Part shown: positions 34,427 to 42,274 of the stretch, in pieces
Position numbering within the stretch: position 1 is the first letter of the stretch
Layout: the number at the start of each line of letters is the position of its first letter
Source of the DNA: Planctomicrobium piriforme
GTDB lineage: Bacteria > Planctomycetota > Planctomycetia > Planctomycetales > Planctomycetaceae
Direction: 5' to 3'
NCBI GenBank assembly: GCA_945861445.1
Contig: CAMAVF010000009.1
Location: 1 to 42,274 of the forward strand
Length of the DNA stretch: 42,274 nt
Notes under the pieces: model-generated
Database searches by the model: none
Told to the model about the DNA's origin: nothing
Seen by the model: only the letters and a program-made list of their open reading frames with translations
Made by a program: the position numbers and the translations under genes

Positions 34427-36736
34427 ATGTGGGACCTGAAACGCCTACGCACTGATTTGCTTGCGTTGCTGCTGCTGGTGATGGCCGTGTTCTCGGGGTT
34501 GAGTCTGGTCAGTTACGACCCCGCCGATCCACCCGCACAGGCGGTTTACCCTGCGCGCAGCGAAGTTCTCAACTGGTGCGGTCCGGCCGGAGCCTACGTC
34601 GCTCACTATCTGCGTCACTGGTTCGGTTTGGGCACCTATGTCTTGCTCGCCGGCACGTTGGCGTTTGACGTACGCCTCTTCAGCCGCAAACCGATCGGCG
34701 ACCCCCTGCTGCGGATCTTCGGCGCCCTGCTGGCGGGCAGCGCTGCGTGTGCCGCGCTGCAGGGACTGATGCCGGGCCTGGGTGGTGGAACGATCGTGGG
34801 CAGCGGCGGTTATGTCGGAGCCTGGGGCTGGTCGTTGCTCGAAGAACACTTCCAGTTCGGCGGCATCTGCTGCGTCCTGATCGGAGCGTTCCTGGCCGGA
34901 ACATTGATCTCCACCGATTTGTGGCTCTTCCAGCTTGTGGCCTGCGTCACGGTCATCCCAGCCCTGGTGCAACGATTGCGTCGAGGCAGGGGAGCGGTGA
35001 AGGGCGACTGGCCGGACGACTCCGCGACGTATCAGACGGGTAATGAACCGGACATCTCTGACATCAATCCGCTCGACGCCGAAGCCGACGTGCCGATCTC
35101 TGCATCACTCAAGACAGTGGCCGCCAGCAACGCGCCCGCGCCGCGACTCCCAGTCCGTGTGAATCCGCCGATGTCGATGGGAGCCTTCCGTAAGGTGCCT
35201 TCAGAACTGCCCGAGCATTACGCCAGGTGCGAACACCCGTTGCCCAATCCGGACATCCTGGAGGTCGCCGAGGAATTCCCCTACGAACTGCTGGCCAAGA
35301 AAGCCCAGATTGCCGCCGAGACACTCGAAAAGACGTTCAAGGAATTCGGCCTGAATATCCGCGTCGTCGAGATCGACACGGGGCCGGTCATCACCCAGTT
35401 CGAATTGGAACTTGAGGCTGGCCTGCGGCTGTCGAAGGTCTCGGCACTGGCCGACGACCTGGCCATCGCCTTGCGCGTTCCCAGTGTCCGCGTCGTCGCC
35501 CCGATTCCCGGCAAGAATACGGTCGGGGTCGAAGTTCCCAACGACACCCAGGTCATGGTCCGTTTGCGAGAGCTGATCGAAACGTGTGGCGCCGATGCCA
35601 ACAACAAGCGAATCCCGATCTTTCTCGGGAAGGACGTCAGCGGCCGGCCGCTGACCGTCGATCTCGCGAAAATGCCGCACTTGCTGATCGCCGGACGCAC
35701 CGGCACCGGCAAGAGCGTCTGCTTGAACACGCTGATCTTGTCGATCCTGATGACGCGGACGCCAGAGCAAGTGAAGATGCTGATGATCGACCCCAAGATG
35801 GTCGAGCTCAGTCCCTACACGCGAATCCCGCACCTCATGCACCCCGTCATCACCGACATGAAGAAGGCTGAAGCGGTCCTCGGCTGGGCCGTCGACAAAA
35901 TGGAGGAACGGTACGACTTGCTCGCCCGGTGCGGAGTCCGCCATCTCGACGCCTACAACAAGCTGGGCAAAGAGGAAATCGTCCACCGGCTCGACATCGA
36001 TCCCGATTCACCCGAGGCCGACCAGGTCCCGGAAACGATGCCTTACATCGTGATCATCGCCGACGAAATGGCCGACATGATCATGACCTCGGGTAAGGAC
36101 GTCGAAGCCCACATTGTGCGATTGGCTCAGAAGTCCCGTGCGGTCGGCATTCACCTCGTGCTGGCCACACAAAAACCAACGGTCGATGTCATCACCGGTC
36201 TCATCAAATCCAACCTGCCCGCACGCATTGCGTTCCAGGTTGCCAGCCGCGTGGACAGCCGCGTCGTCCTGGACGAGATGGGCGCCGACAAGCTGCTCGG
36301 CAACGGCGACATGTTGTATCTCGCACCCGGGACCAGCAATTTGACGCGTGCTCAAGGGACATACGTCAGCGATGACGAAATGAACGCCATCATTGATTTC
36401 TACAGCGATCAGCCTCCGCAATACAGCCGCGAGCTGCAGCAGTTGAAAACGTCCGACCAGAAGACAGACGCCAAGTGCATCGAAGCGATGCGGCAGCGTG
36501 ACGACATGTACGAGCAGGCGATCGACATCGTCATTCGCGAAGGCCGCGGTAGTTGCTCATTGCTGCAGCGGGCTCTCGGCATCGGCTACGGCCGGGCCGC
36601 ACGCCTGGTTGACTTCATGGCCGAAGACGGCATCGTGGGAGCCTACAACGGAGCCCAGGCCCGCGAAGTCCTCTACACACCCGAGCAATGGCAGGCGATC
36701 GTTCACGGCGATGAGCTCGAGCACGCGGATGGCTAG
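34427..36736 (+). CDS. ftsK: FtsK/SpoIIIE-type DNA translocase
   Basis: 769 residues. Four N-terminal TM helices (~8-28, 70-82, 97-112, 144-182) anchor it in the division membrane. A short variable linker (~190-270) follows, then the RecA-like motor with Walker A GRTGTGKS (~422-431) and Walker B IVIIADEMAD (~540), followed by KSRAVGIHLVLATQKPTVDVITG. The C-terminal gamma winged-helix (YEQAIDIVIREGRGSCSLLQRALGIGYGRAARLVD, ~690-755) recognises polar DNA sequences. The enzyme pumps chromosome termini at the septum. It is shorter than E. coli FtsK (1329 aa) because the linker is short, nearer to SpoIIIE. The ATG at 34427 starts before the first TM helix; no clear Shine-Dalgarno is seen. Confidence 0.96.
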   Translation: MWDLKRLRTDLLALLLLVMAVFSGLSLVSYDPADPPAQAVYPARSEVLNWCGPAGAYVAHYLRHWFGLGTYVLLAGTLAFDVRLFSRKPIGDPLLRIFGALLAGSAACAALQGLMPGLGGGTIVGSGGYVGAWGWSLLEEHFQFGGICCVLIGAFLAGTLISTDLWLFQLVACVTVIPALVQRLRRGRGAVKGDWPDDSATYQTGNEPDISDINPLDAEADVPISASLKTVAASNAPAPRLPVRVNPPMSMGAFRKVPSELPEHYARCEHPLPNPDILEVAEEFPYELLAKKAQIAAETLEKTFKEFGLNIRVVEIDTGPVITQFELELEAGLRLSKVSALADDLAIALRVPSVRVVAPIPGKNTVGVEVPNDTQVMVRLRELIETCGADANNKRIPIFLGKDVSGRPLTVDLAKMPHLLIAGRTGTGKSVCLNTLILSILMTRTPEQVKMLMIDPKMVELSPYTRIPHLMHPVITDMKKAEAVLGWAVDKMEERYDLLARCGVRHLDAYNKLGKEEIVHRLDIDPDSPEADQVPETMPYIVIIADEMADMIMTSGKDVEAHIVRLAQKSRAVGIHLVLATQKPTVDVITGLIKSNLPARIAFQVASRVDSRVVLDEMGADKLLGNGDMLYLAPGTSNLTRAQGTYVSDDEMNAIIDFYSDQPPQYSRELQQLKTSDQKTDAKCIEAMRQRDDMYEQAIDIVIREGRGSCSLLQRALGIGYGRAARLVDFMAEDGIVGAYNGAQAREVLYTPEQWQAIVHGDELEHADG

Positions 36737-36774
36737 AGCGCTTTAAGCATGAGTCTTCCAGAATCAAAATGAAA

Positions 36775-36881
36775 TTGTGCCACTGCTTTTCCGCTGTACT
36801 CGGCGGACAAGCAGTGCTTTCACTGGACCAACTGAGCACTGCTTAACGACTGAGTGCAGTCGCGATGCAGAAGTGGCACAA
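36775..36881. repeat. TTGTGCCACT inverted repeat
   Basis: TTGTGCCACT (36775-36784) and AGTGGCACAA (36872-36881) are perfect inverted copies about 90 bases apart; GCAGTGC and GCACTGC form a smaller palindrome between them. It follows ftsK and may be part of its 3' end. The whole 36737-37321 gap is taken up by repeats and has no gene. Confidence 0.5.
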
Positions 36882-36948
36882 GCCGGAACATCCAAGCTTA
36901 ATGCGCTTTAGGAAACGCTCACAAAACCGTGACGTCAATTTCAGGAAG

Positions 36949-37132
36949 ATTTTTAGCCACGGATGGACACGGATTGAACACGGATAAAGGCAGGGGAAAG
37001 TCATCGGATTCCGGGTAATCGAACCGGTATTGGTCATCGCCACGATCCTCTTAGAAAACCCCGCGAACGATGATCCAATCCGTGTTTCATCCGTGTCCAT
37101 CCGTGGCAAAAACTCTTCTGAATCCGCTCCAG
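36949..37132. repeat. Inverted pair of dispersed ATCCGTG repeats
   Basis: TTTTTAGCCACGGATGGACACGGATTGAACACGGAT-type sequence at 36949-36985 is the inverted counterpart of 37079-37113 (ATCCGTGTTTCATCCGTGTCCATCCGTGGC). The right arm runs on into AAAACTCTTCTGAATCCGCTCCAG (to 37132), nearly identical to 12058-12083. The two arms enclose about 90 bases without a gene. Confidence 0.75.
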
Positions 37133-37221
37133 CTTGCAAACCGGATCGCTTTGCGCCCAAATCATTCTTCGCAGTCCGCAAATGCCCAGAACTGGTTTTG
37201 TCAGGGGCTCTAATAAACGCT

Positions 37222-37293
37222 AACAAAACCTCTGCGTCAGTTCAGAACCGCTTGAAATATCGCGGTTCCGAACCTCCCACAACCGGTTTTGTT
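37222..37293. repeat. Palindromic repeat, AACAAAACC/GGTTTTGTT family
   Basis: Outer arms AACAAAACC (37222-37230) and GGTTTTGTT (37285-37293) enclose an inner stem (GTTC.AGAACCGC / GCGGTT.CCGAAC). It lies just before the end of the HD-domain gene, between it and ftsK, which are convergent. A half of the same outer arm is also visible near 36915 and 37195. Confidence 0.75.
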
Positions 37294-37321
37294 ACGGGTT
37301 TCTAAGTCGCATTCTGCCAAT

Positions 37322-38329
37322 CTACAGCGCGGCCACAGTCCGTGAACCGGGCGTCATCGCCTTCGCCGCAGTGGCGGTCGACGGACGGGACTTGTTATTT
37401 GCGATTGCCGGCAACACGACTTGCTCCAACGCCAGCAAAACTTCCGGCAGATGGACGCCGTGCAGGCCTTCCCGGAGTTCATTCAAGACGCTCTTGGGGT
37501 CTTGAATCTCGACCGAATTCTGGCCGATTGCCAGCCGGTCATACGCCCGGGCAGTCCGAATAATCTGGGCACCAATCGGTGGCGTCGAATTGTCGCCAGT
37601 CAAACCGGCTTCTATGACGAGGTCCGTATCATCGAAACGCCGTAACAACGGCAACGCTCCGCTGATCACTCCCCCCAGCGACTGCACCAGATCGGCACCG
37701 TGGAAAGTACATTCGATCGACTTGGAGTTTTCGCCGTCCAGATTACCAATCGCCTTGCGCACGACGCGCGCGGTGATTTCAATGTGATCCATTTCCTGCA
37801 GCAACGCAGCCACCTGGATATCGTCAATCTCGCGTGCGGACAGGCGCAGTTGTTCGGCAATCCGCCGACTCAGGCTGGCCACCCGCGCCGGTCGGTCCTG
37901 CAGTTGCGGCTGCACGCTGTGCAGATACTTCGACAAGACCTCAATCACACCGATGTACGCTTCATGCAATTCTTTCATCTGCGTGGAACGCTCGTCACTC
38001 AACGTCCCGGCGAGAATTGTCGTGAGACCCAAAACGCCACCCCAGATGGTGATGGCCAGCGCGCTCGTCAACGGAGATCGGAACGCGGCAAACTGCGAAA
38101 AATCCTGGGCGGCAATGATTGTGACCAGGACGACACTCAACAGGGCTAGCACTCCCGCACGATAGCGGCCGAGAAAAAACGCTCCCAGCAGTACCGGCAG
38201 GAAGAACAAATTGAGCACCACCATCTTGACGCCCGGCACTCGGTACATCAGACAGGTCAATCCCACGATGACAATGATCAGGGACAGTTCGACGGCCAAA
38301 TCATTTTTCTGCTTGACGGTCACGATCAC
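37322..38329 (-). CDS. Membrane protein with degenerate HD-GYP-like domain
   Basis: 335 residues. Four TM helices near the N-terminus (~13-30, 36-55, 58-75, 88-108) are followed by a helical linker and a domain that follows the HD-GYP pattern of the upstream protein (RVASLSRRIAEQLRLSAREIDDIQVAALLQEMDHIEI). The metal-binding HD is replaced by QE (178-179) and the GYP motif is absent, so phosphodiesterase activity is unlikely. It may be a pseudo-enzyme that senses or binds a cyclic nucleotide, or a partner of its neighbour. The GTG start at 38329 overlaps the upstream stop by four bases (GTGA), showing translational coupling. Confidence 0.8.
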   Translation of the reverse strand: MIVTVKQKNDLAVELSLIIVIVGLTCLMYRVPGVKMVVLNLFFLPVLLGAFFLGRYRAGVLALLSVVLVTIIAAQDFSQFAAFRSPLTSALAITIWGGVLGLTTILAGTLSDERSTQMKELHEAYIGVIEVLSKYLHSVQPQLQDRPARVASLSRRIAEQLRLSAREIDDIQVAALLQEMDHIEITARVVRKAIGNLDGENSKSIECTFHGADLVQSLGGVISGALPLLRRFDDTDLVIEAGLTGDNSTPPIGAQIIRTARAYDRLAIGQNSVEIQDPKSVLNELREGLHGVHLPEVLLALEQVVLPAIANNKSRPSTATAAKAMTPGSRTVAAL

Positions 38330-39525
38330 GCCCCCCTGTTCGTTTCTCGAAGGGCCGGACTGTCGGTCGCGGCGGTCGTCACGAGTTCCGCACCGGGACG
38401 ACAGAATTCTGGACTGGAAGTGACGCTCGTCAGGATCTGCTCCTGTTCTGAAGTCATGACCGGCACCGCTTCAGGAGTCAAATTGTCAGACTCGGCACAG
38501 CAGTCAGACATCTCCCGAGCCCATTGATGGAAGTCGGCTTCGATTTCGAGGAAGACTTCGACAATCTGGGGATCAAACTGCGACCCGGCACCTTCGCGAA
38601 TGATGCGGACACACTTTTCGTGTCGATAGGGCTCTTTGTAGACCCGTCGCACCGACAACGCGTCATAGACATCCGCCACCGCGATGATGCGTGCCGCCAG
38701 GGGAATCTGCTCGCCAGCCAAACCATTCGGGTAGCCGGTGCCGTCCCAGCGTTCGTGATGATACAGGGCGATCTCACGCGCCATTTCCAGGAAATTCGAC
38801 GTTCCCAGACGGCTTTCGATCTGTTCGATGCAATCGCCTCCCAACAACGTATGTTGCTGGATTTTCGTTCGTTCTGCGTCAGTCAATCGCCCCGGCTTCA
38901 GCAGGACAGAGTCTTCGACCCCCACCTTGCCGATGTCGTGCAAGGCCGAACTGATCCCCAGGAGCTTCAGAAACGTAGGAGTGATTTGTGCCGCAAACCG
39001 AGGGTGCCGTCGCATGGCCTCTGCCAGACGCGTTGAGTAGAGGGCGATCCGTTCCAGATGATGCCCCGTTTCCGGATCGCGCGATTCGGCCAGCTTGGCC
39101 AATCCAAAAATCACCGCATCCCGGGTACGGACCAAGTCGTGGTTTTGCCTGGCAAACGCATTGGCATCGGCGGCCCGTTGACGCTCGCGAATGGAATTCC
39201 AGCGCGATACAACCAGGAACGCAATCAACGCCTGCGAACAGAAGATCCAGACGAAGGCAATGACCTTGACCGTCACCACGGGTGAGATTTCTGCCAGCAG
39301 TGCATCGGCGGACGCATCAGTCTCGGCATCCAGGTCGGGTGCCGCTGCGCCGCCCACTTGTGCCGTCTGGGATTGAGTCCAATGGACGGCGGAATCCAGC
39401 AATTTCTGCTCGAGCCACAGGCCGACAGCGAGCGCGACAGCCTGACCGGCCACCGCTGCCAGAAACAGCAGGTGCAGGTCGGCCTTCCGTCGATCTGAGC
39501 GAACAAGTGCCGACAAGAAGCTCAT
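38326..39525 (-). CDS. Membrane-anchored HD-GYP c-di-GMP phosphodiesterase
   Basis: 399 residues. Two TM helices (~18-38 and 84-106) flank a ~45-residue periplasmic loop; a coiled region (RERQRAADANAFARQ) links to the HD-GYP domain. Motifs are complete: HD at 196-197 (ALHDIGKVGV), His225 (QHTLLGG), the HH pair 256-257 and GTGYP 262-266 (YHHERWDGTGYPNGL). Such enzymes break cyclic di-GMP to GMP at a bimetal site, so this gene should lower c-di-GMP at the inner membrane in response to some periplasmic cue. It is first in a two-gene unit with the degenerate paralogue; the start ATG at 39525 has no strong Shine-Dalgarno. Confidence 0.93.
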   Translation of the reverse strand: MSFLSALVRSDRRKADLHLLFLAAVAGQAVALAVGLWLEQKLLDSAVHWTQSQTAQVGGAAAPDLDAETDASADALLAEISPVVTVKVIAFVWIFCSQALIAFLVVSRWNSIRERQRAADANAFARQNHDLVRTRDAVIFGLAKLAESRDPETGHHLERIALYSTRLAEAMRRHPRFAAQITPTFLKLLGISSALHDIGKVGVEDSVLLKPGRLTDAERTKIQQHTLLGGDCIEQIESRLGTSNFLEMAREIALYHHERWDGTGYPNGLAGEQIPLAARIIAVADVYDALSVRRVYKEPYRHEKCVRIIREGAGSQFDPQIVEVFLEIEADFHQWAREMSDCCAESDNLTPEAVPVMTSEQEQILTSVTSSPEFCRPGAELVTTAATDSPALRETNRGA

Positions 39526-39705
39526 TTTGACCTATCTCGTGAACGCAGGACACATCATTGAATTTAGTTTGCGAAACCCAATGGGTCGGGATGATTCCAA
39601 ACAAAAACACGAACCGGCGGACTTCGTTTAAAGGCTTTGTGACGGCTGTAACGGTTATTCAGCATAAACCCGTGAGACAGATGATTTGTATGTCGAGTTT
39701 TCTTG

Positions 39706-39741
39706 TCTCCCCTCGCCTCGGTACTCCGGGGAGAGGGGAGA
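39706..39741. repeat. CTCCCCTC palindromic repeat
   Basis: CTCCCCTC...CGG and CCGGGG-AGAGGGGAG pair imperfectly across about 36 bases. AGGGGAGATAATTCA, continuing from the right arm, is found in inverted form near 33233-33248. It is the only clear structure in the 440-base gap 39526-39968 between the HD-GYP operon and the MFS gene, which holds no recognised gene. Confidence 0.65.
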
Positions 39742-39968
39742 TAATTCATACGGGGGGACGTCGTGACGGCTGGCTCGCAATCTCTTTGTGAGTGCGCTCA
39801 CGACATGTTATGCGGATTAATTGGTCATACTTTCAAAATGGAATATGCCTTCGCTTGCAGCTCCACCCGCATCGTGATGCACACACAACCTCAGCTCAAC
39901 CGCCCCTCAACTGGAATCCCAGCGGCTCTTTGACATAAGATTGCAGAGACCCGCACGGAGCCCCCCGC

Positions 39969-41222
39969 TTGAGCGCCCTCGACGTAGAGAATTCCCCCAA
40001 TCCCCAGATCCCACGGACCAGCCAGGCGGTGGCGCCGACGGAGTTTCACGGCTATGACCGGATCTTCTGGCTGGCCTATTTGTCCAACGGCCTGATGACC
40101 ATGGCCAATGCCTCGATGGTCCGCTATGCCGACTTCGTCAATGTCGTCGGGGGTGAGGAACGGCAGCTCGGATTGATCGTCGGATTTGGGATGATCGGCA
40201 GCATCATCATCCGGCTGGCATTGGGTGAAGCCATCGATCGTTGCGGAGCCGCGCGGGTCTGGCTGTGGTCCAGCCTGGTGTATCTTGTCAGCCTGTTACT
40301 GCATCTCACCGTGACCACGGCCTACGGCGTGGAGATCTTTCTGATCCGCCTGCTGATGCAAGCCAGCCTGGCCGGTTTCTCCGGGTCGTCGATCACGTTC
40401 GTCGCACTCCGAGTCCCCCTGCCGCGCATGGCCGAAATGGTCGGTGCCCTGGGCACCTCAGGGTTTATCGGCATCATGCTGGGGCCCTTATTGGGCGACT
40501 GGCTCGCCAGCAGCGGAGACAGCCGCGCGATCGTGGTGGACAGGTTGTTTCTGATCGCGGCCGGTCTCGCCCTGTGTTCCACCTCCGTCGCCTGGTTTGT
40601 GACGAGCGACTCACCCCCCACCATCCACCGTCGCCGGCCGAATCTGTGGCACGTCGTCACGCGTTATCATCCGCTGGTACTCTCGATCACTGCCGCCGCA
40701 ATGGGTGCCGGGCTATCGATCCCGATGACGTTCTTGAGGCCGTTCGCGGTCGAAGCTCATCTCGAAAACGTGGGATTGTTCTTCGTGGTCTATGCTGGGG
40801 TCGGCCTGGTGACCCGGGTCGCCACGGCAGCCCACTTTTCACGCTTTGGGAATCGAATGTGGATCATCGCGGGATTGATCACGATGACGATCAGCTTCCT
40901 GTCGTACATTCCGGTCACTCGAACCTGGCACTTGGTTTTTCCCGGTGCGATTGCGGGTGTAGCTCATGCACTGTTGTTTCCGGCCGTGATGGCCGCGGGC
41001 ACAGCCGCCTTTCCACGACGTTATCTGGGAGTGGCCACGTCCCTGATCCTGGCGACATTTGATATCGGCATGCTTCTGGGAGCCCCGATCGTCGGCGCAT
41101 TCATCCGCGAAGCCAAACACCACACAACCGCCGCCTATCCCATCACCTTCGCCGCCACCGCTGCGGCGATTGGCTGCGTGACCGTTCTGTTCTGTTGCAG
41201 CTCGGCTGGCCGGGCAAAGTAG
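39969..41222 (+). CDS. MFS-family transporter
   Basis: 417 residues with about twelve TM helices. Six run from residue ~35 (FWLAYLSNGLMTMAN) through MIGSIIIRLALGEAIDRCGAARV, which carries the typical MFS loop of Gly, Asp and Arg residues between TM2 and TM3. A central cytoplasmic loop (~215-230, SDSPPTIHRRRPNLW) leads into six more helices ending at CCSSAGRAK. The substrate cannot be told; no family-specific motif is clear. The start is a TTG at 39969 with no better upstream option; a later ATG would cut into TM1. The gene is convergent with the second kinase gene. Confidence 0.88.
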   Translation: MSALDVENSPNPQIPRTSQAVAPTEFHGYDRIFWLAYLSNGLMTMANASMVRYADFVNVVGGEERQLGLIVGFGMIGSIIIRLALGEAIDRCGAARVWLWSSLVYLVSLLLHLTVTTAYGVEIFLIRLLMQASLAGFSGSSITFVALRVPLPRMAEMVGALGTSGFIGIMLGPLLGDWLASSGDSRAIVVDRLFLIAAGLALCSTSVAWFVTSDSPPTIHRRRPNLWHVVTRYHPLVLSITAAAMGAGLSIPMTFLRPFAVEAHLENVGLFFVVYAGVGLVTRVATAAHFSRFGNRMWIIAGLITMTISFLSYIPVTRTWHLVFPGAIAGVAHALLFPAVMAAGTAAFPRRYLGVATSLILATFDIGMLLGAPIVGAFIREAKHHTTAAYPITFAATAAAIGCVTVLFCCSSAGRAK

Positions 41223-41236
41223 AACCTATTGCAATT

Positions 41237-41259
41237 CATGGGACTTATGGGACGGATAG
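41237..41259. repeat. Partial GTCCCAT repeat
   Basis: TCATGGGACTTATGGGACGGATA is the inverted form of the GTCCCAT/TCCCATAAGTCC units at 23366-23437. It lies in the 44-base gap between the convergent MFS and kinase genes. Confidence 0.65.
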
Positions 41260-41266
41260 CTCTGCT

Positions 41267-42127
41267 CTAAGGATCTAGTTCTCGCGCGACGGTGGCCAGA
41301 TCCGGCCAGCGATCCCTGACTTTTTTCGCCAGCAGGCGACTGCAAAATATTTGCCACGCGAGCGGGATCGGGCGCCGAATGCCAGTGGGCCAAACCACCG
41401 GCACGTGGTCCATTGCTTGCCGCAACACCGCTTCCTGCGTTGGTCCGTCGTGTGGCGGACGTCCCGTAAGCAGATTAAACAGGATCGCTCCCAATCCAAA
41501 CACATCTGTGGCGGGACCGATGGGCCCCCAAGACTGGTCAACCAATTCTGGGGCAATGAATGCGGGCGTGCCTCCTTCACCCACTGTGGGAAGGCCCGCA
41601 AACCTTCCTCCGCGAGCGAGACCAAAGTCACTTAGCAACAACTGCCCGTGCTCGCCAATTAAGACATTGCTCGGTTTCAAATCGCAATGGATGATGCCGT
41701 GTTGATGGGCATGCTGGAGGGCTGCGCCCAGTTCCTGCATCCATTGGCCGATCTGCGATAATTGCGGACTCTTCTCTCCGGTGTGACGGATAAGATCGCC
41801 TCCAGACGCCCACTCCATCACCAGGAAAAATCCGCGATTGGGTGTCTGGCCCAATCCAAAAATGGAAATGATTCCCGGGTGCTGCAATTGAGACACCAGG
41901 TGAGCCTCCCGCAGGAATGAATCGACCCATTGCAGCCGAAACAGAAATTGCTTCTTCAGAAACTTTACGGCGACGGTTCGTCCGGTTGCCTTTTCTGTGG
42001 CCCGATAAACCTTCCCGCTCGCCCCTTCCCCAATCAATTGGTGCAACCGGTAGTCGTCAAAATGCAGCGTGGAAAAAGTTGGGTACTTTTTCGTGACAGT
42101 GTTCGCAATGTCATCGGCCTGGGGCAC
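41267..42127 (-). CDS. Serine/threonine protein kinase, Hanks type, HCD catalytic loop
   Basis: 286 residues, essentially a lone kinase domain. The glycine loop is IGEGASGKV (~32-40), the catalytic Lys is 55 (VAVKFL), the catalytic loop is HCDLKPSN (147-154, Asp149 and Asn154) and DFG is 167-169, followed by GTPAFIAPE. The RD arginine is replaced by Cys. No TM helix, PASTA or other sensor domain is present, so it should be soluble. The start is a GTG at 42127; the frame stays open to the right edge but has no other ATG or GTG there, and the kinase fold is complete without it. It is convergent with the MFS gene. Confidence 0.9.
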   Translation of the reverse strand: MPQADDIANTVTKKYPTFSTLHFDDYRLHQLIGEGASGKVYRATEKATGRTVAVKFLKKQFLFRLQWVDSFLREAHLVSQLQHPGIISIFGLGQTPNRGFFLVMEWASGGDLIRHTGEKSPQLSQIGQWMQELGAALQHAHQHGIIHCDLKPSNVLIGEHGQLLLSDFGLARGGRFAGLPTVGEGGTPAFIAPELVDQSWGPIGPATDVFGLGAILFNLLTGRPPHDGPTQEAVLRQAMDHVPVVWPTGIRRPIPLAWQIFCSRLLAKKVRDRWPDLATVARELDP

Positions 42128-42215
42128 TATACTTCGCGCGGCAAGGAATGAGGTCTTGGCGAGGCGTTGGTTTTTTGGGATGATGGGTGTTGGTGTCTGA
42201 TGGGGAATGGGCAGG

Positions 42216-42274
42216 ATGAGTGAGGGGTCAAGGATGACTCGACTGACGTTTTCTGAGGAAGATCGGCTGCGGTT
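42216..42274 (+). CDS. Possible start of a rightward gene, cut by the window edge
   Basis: An ATG at 42216 (or 42234) opens a frame MSEGSRMTRLTFSEEDRLR that runs off the edge. The short segment has a plausible composition and no stop. A weak Gly/Ala-rich purine stretch precedes it. Nothing more can be said about the product. Confidence 0.25.
   Translation, partial: MSEGSRMTRLTFSEEDRLR

Noticed and set aside
42128-42274. An upstream extension of the second kinase gene beyond its GTG
   Set aside because: The frame is open, but there is no ATG, GTG or TTG in it inside the window and the kinase domain is complete from the GTG at 42127.

Overview
The window looks like chromosome of a planctomycete, probably of the order Planctomycetales. 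The evidence is a very large secreted protein with a planctomycete-type C-terminal haem-binding domain (29932-33069), a YHYH-domain protein beside an EF-hand protein, an ECF-type sigma factor next to a Ser/Thr protein kinase, a second such kinase, frequent GTG/TTG starts, irregular Shine-Dalgarno use and many palindromic intergenic repeats. No rRNA, tRNA, CRISPR array or transposase gene was found. The genus cannot be fixed from this sequence alone.

Layout. 0-3.2 kb: a DUF2383-like four-helix protein, a zinc-ribbon metallopeptidase and a membrane-anchored GT2 glycosyltransferase, followed at 3.4-4.6 kb by a DegT/DnrJ-type sugar aminotransferase. 5.2-8.3 kb: a polytopic membrane protein, a CorA-type metal channel and a small membrane protein. 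8.8-15.2 kb: moaC, a long-chain polyprenyl diphosphate synthase, an unrecognised two-TM protein and leuS with a large insertion in its editing region. 15.4-16.7 kb: three very small membrane/zinc-ribbon proteins and a [2Fe-2S] thioredoxin-like ferredoxin with an extra cysteine cluster. 17.0-21.8 kb: a co-oriented cassette of stress-type and secreted proteins (CsbD, a Gly/Tyr-rich peptide, an NTF2-like protein, a Gly-rich TPR protein, DUF1328, ferritin-like, DUF3309), preceded by a good sigma-54 promoter candidate and a tandem repeat. Two of its genes, csbD and the DUF3309 gene, encode fewer than 60 residues.

21.9-27.5 kb: an amidase, then on the other strand a sigma factor - kinase - FAD oxidoreductase - aldo/keto reductase run. 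The last three genes abut or overlap. 27.5-33.1 kb: three secreted proteins (YHYH, EF-hand/Pro-Gly-Arg-rich, and the haem-binding propeller protein). 33.1-34.4 kb: a gene-poor stretch filled with palindromes. 34.4-42.3 kb: an FtsK/SpoIIIE translocase, a two-gene HD-GYP operon whose second member is a degenerate HD paralogue, an MFS transporter, a second kinase, and possibly the start of another gene at the edge.

The most striking non-coding feature is the number of distinct intergenic inverted-repeat families. One is a 100-bp element with perfect 29-bp arms touching the moaC stop codon. The AACAAAACC/GGTTTTGTT family occurs three times, and other families recur at distant places. Many of these lie between convergent genes, where they could act as transcription terminators.

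All functional names rest on reading the translated sequences by eye. No database search was run.
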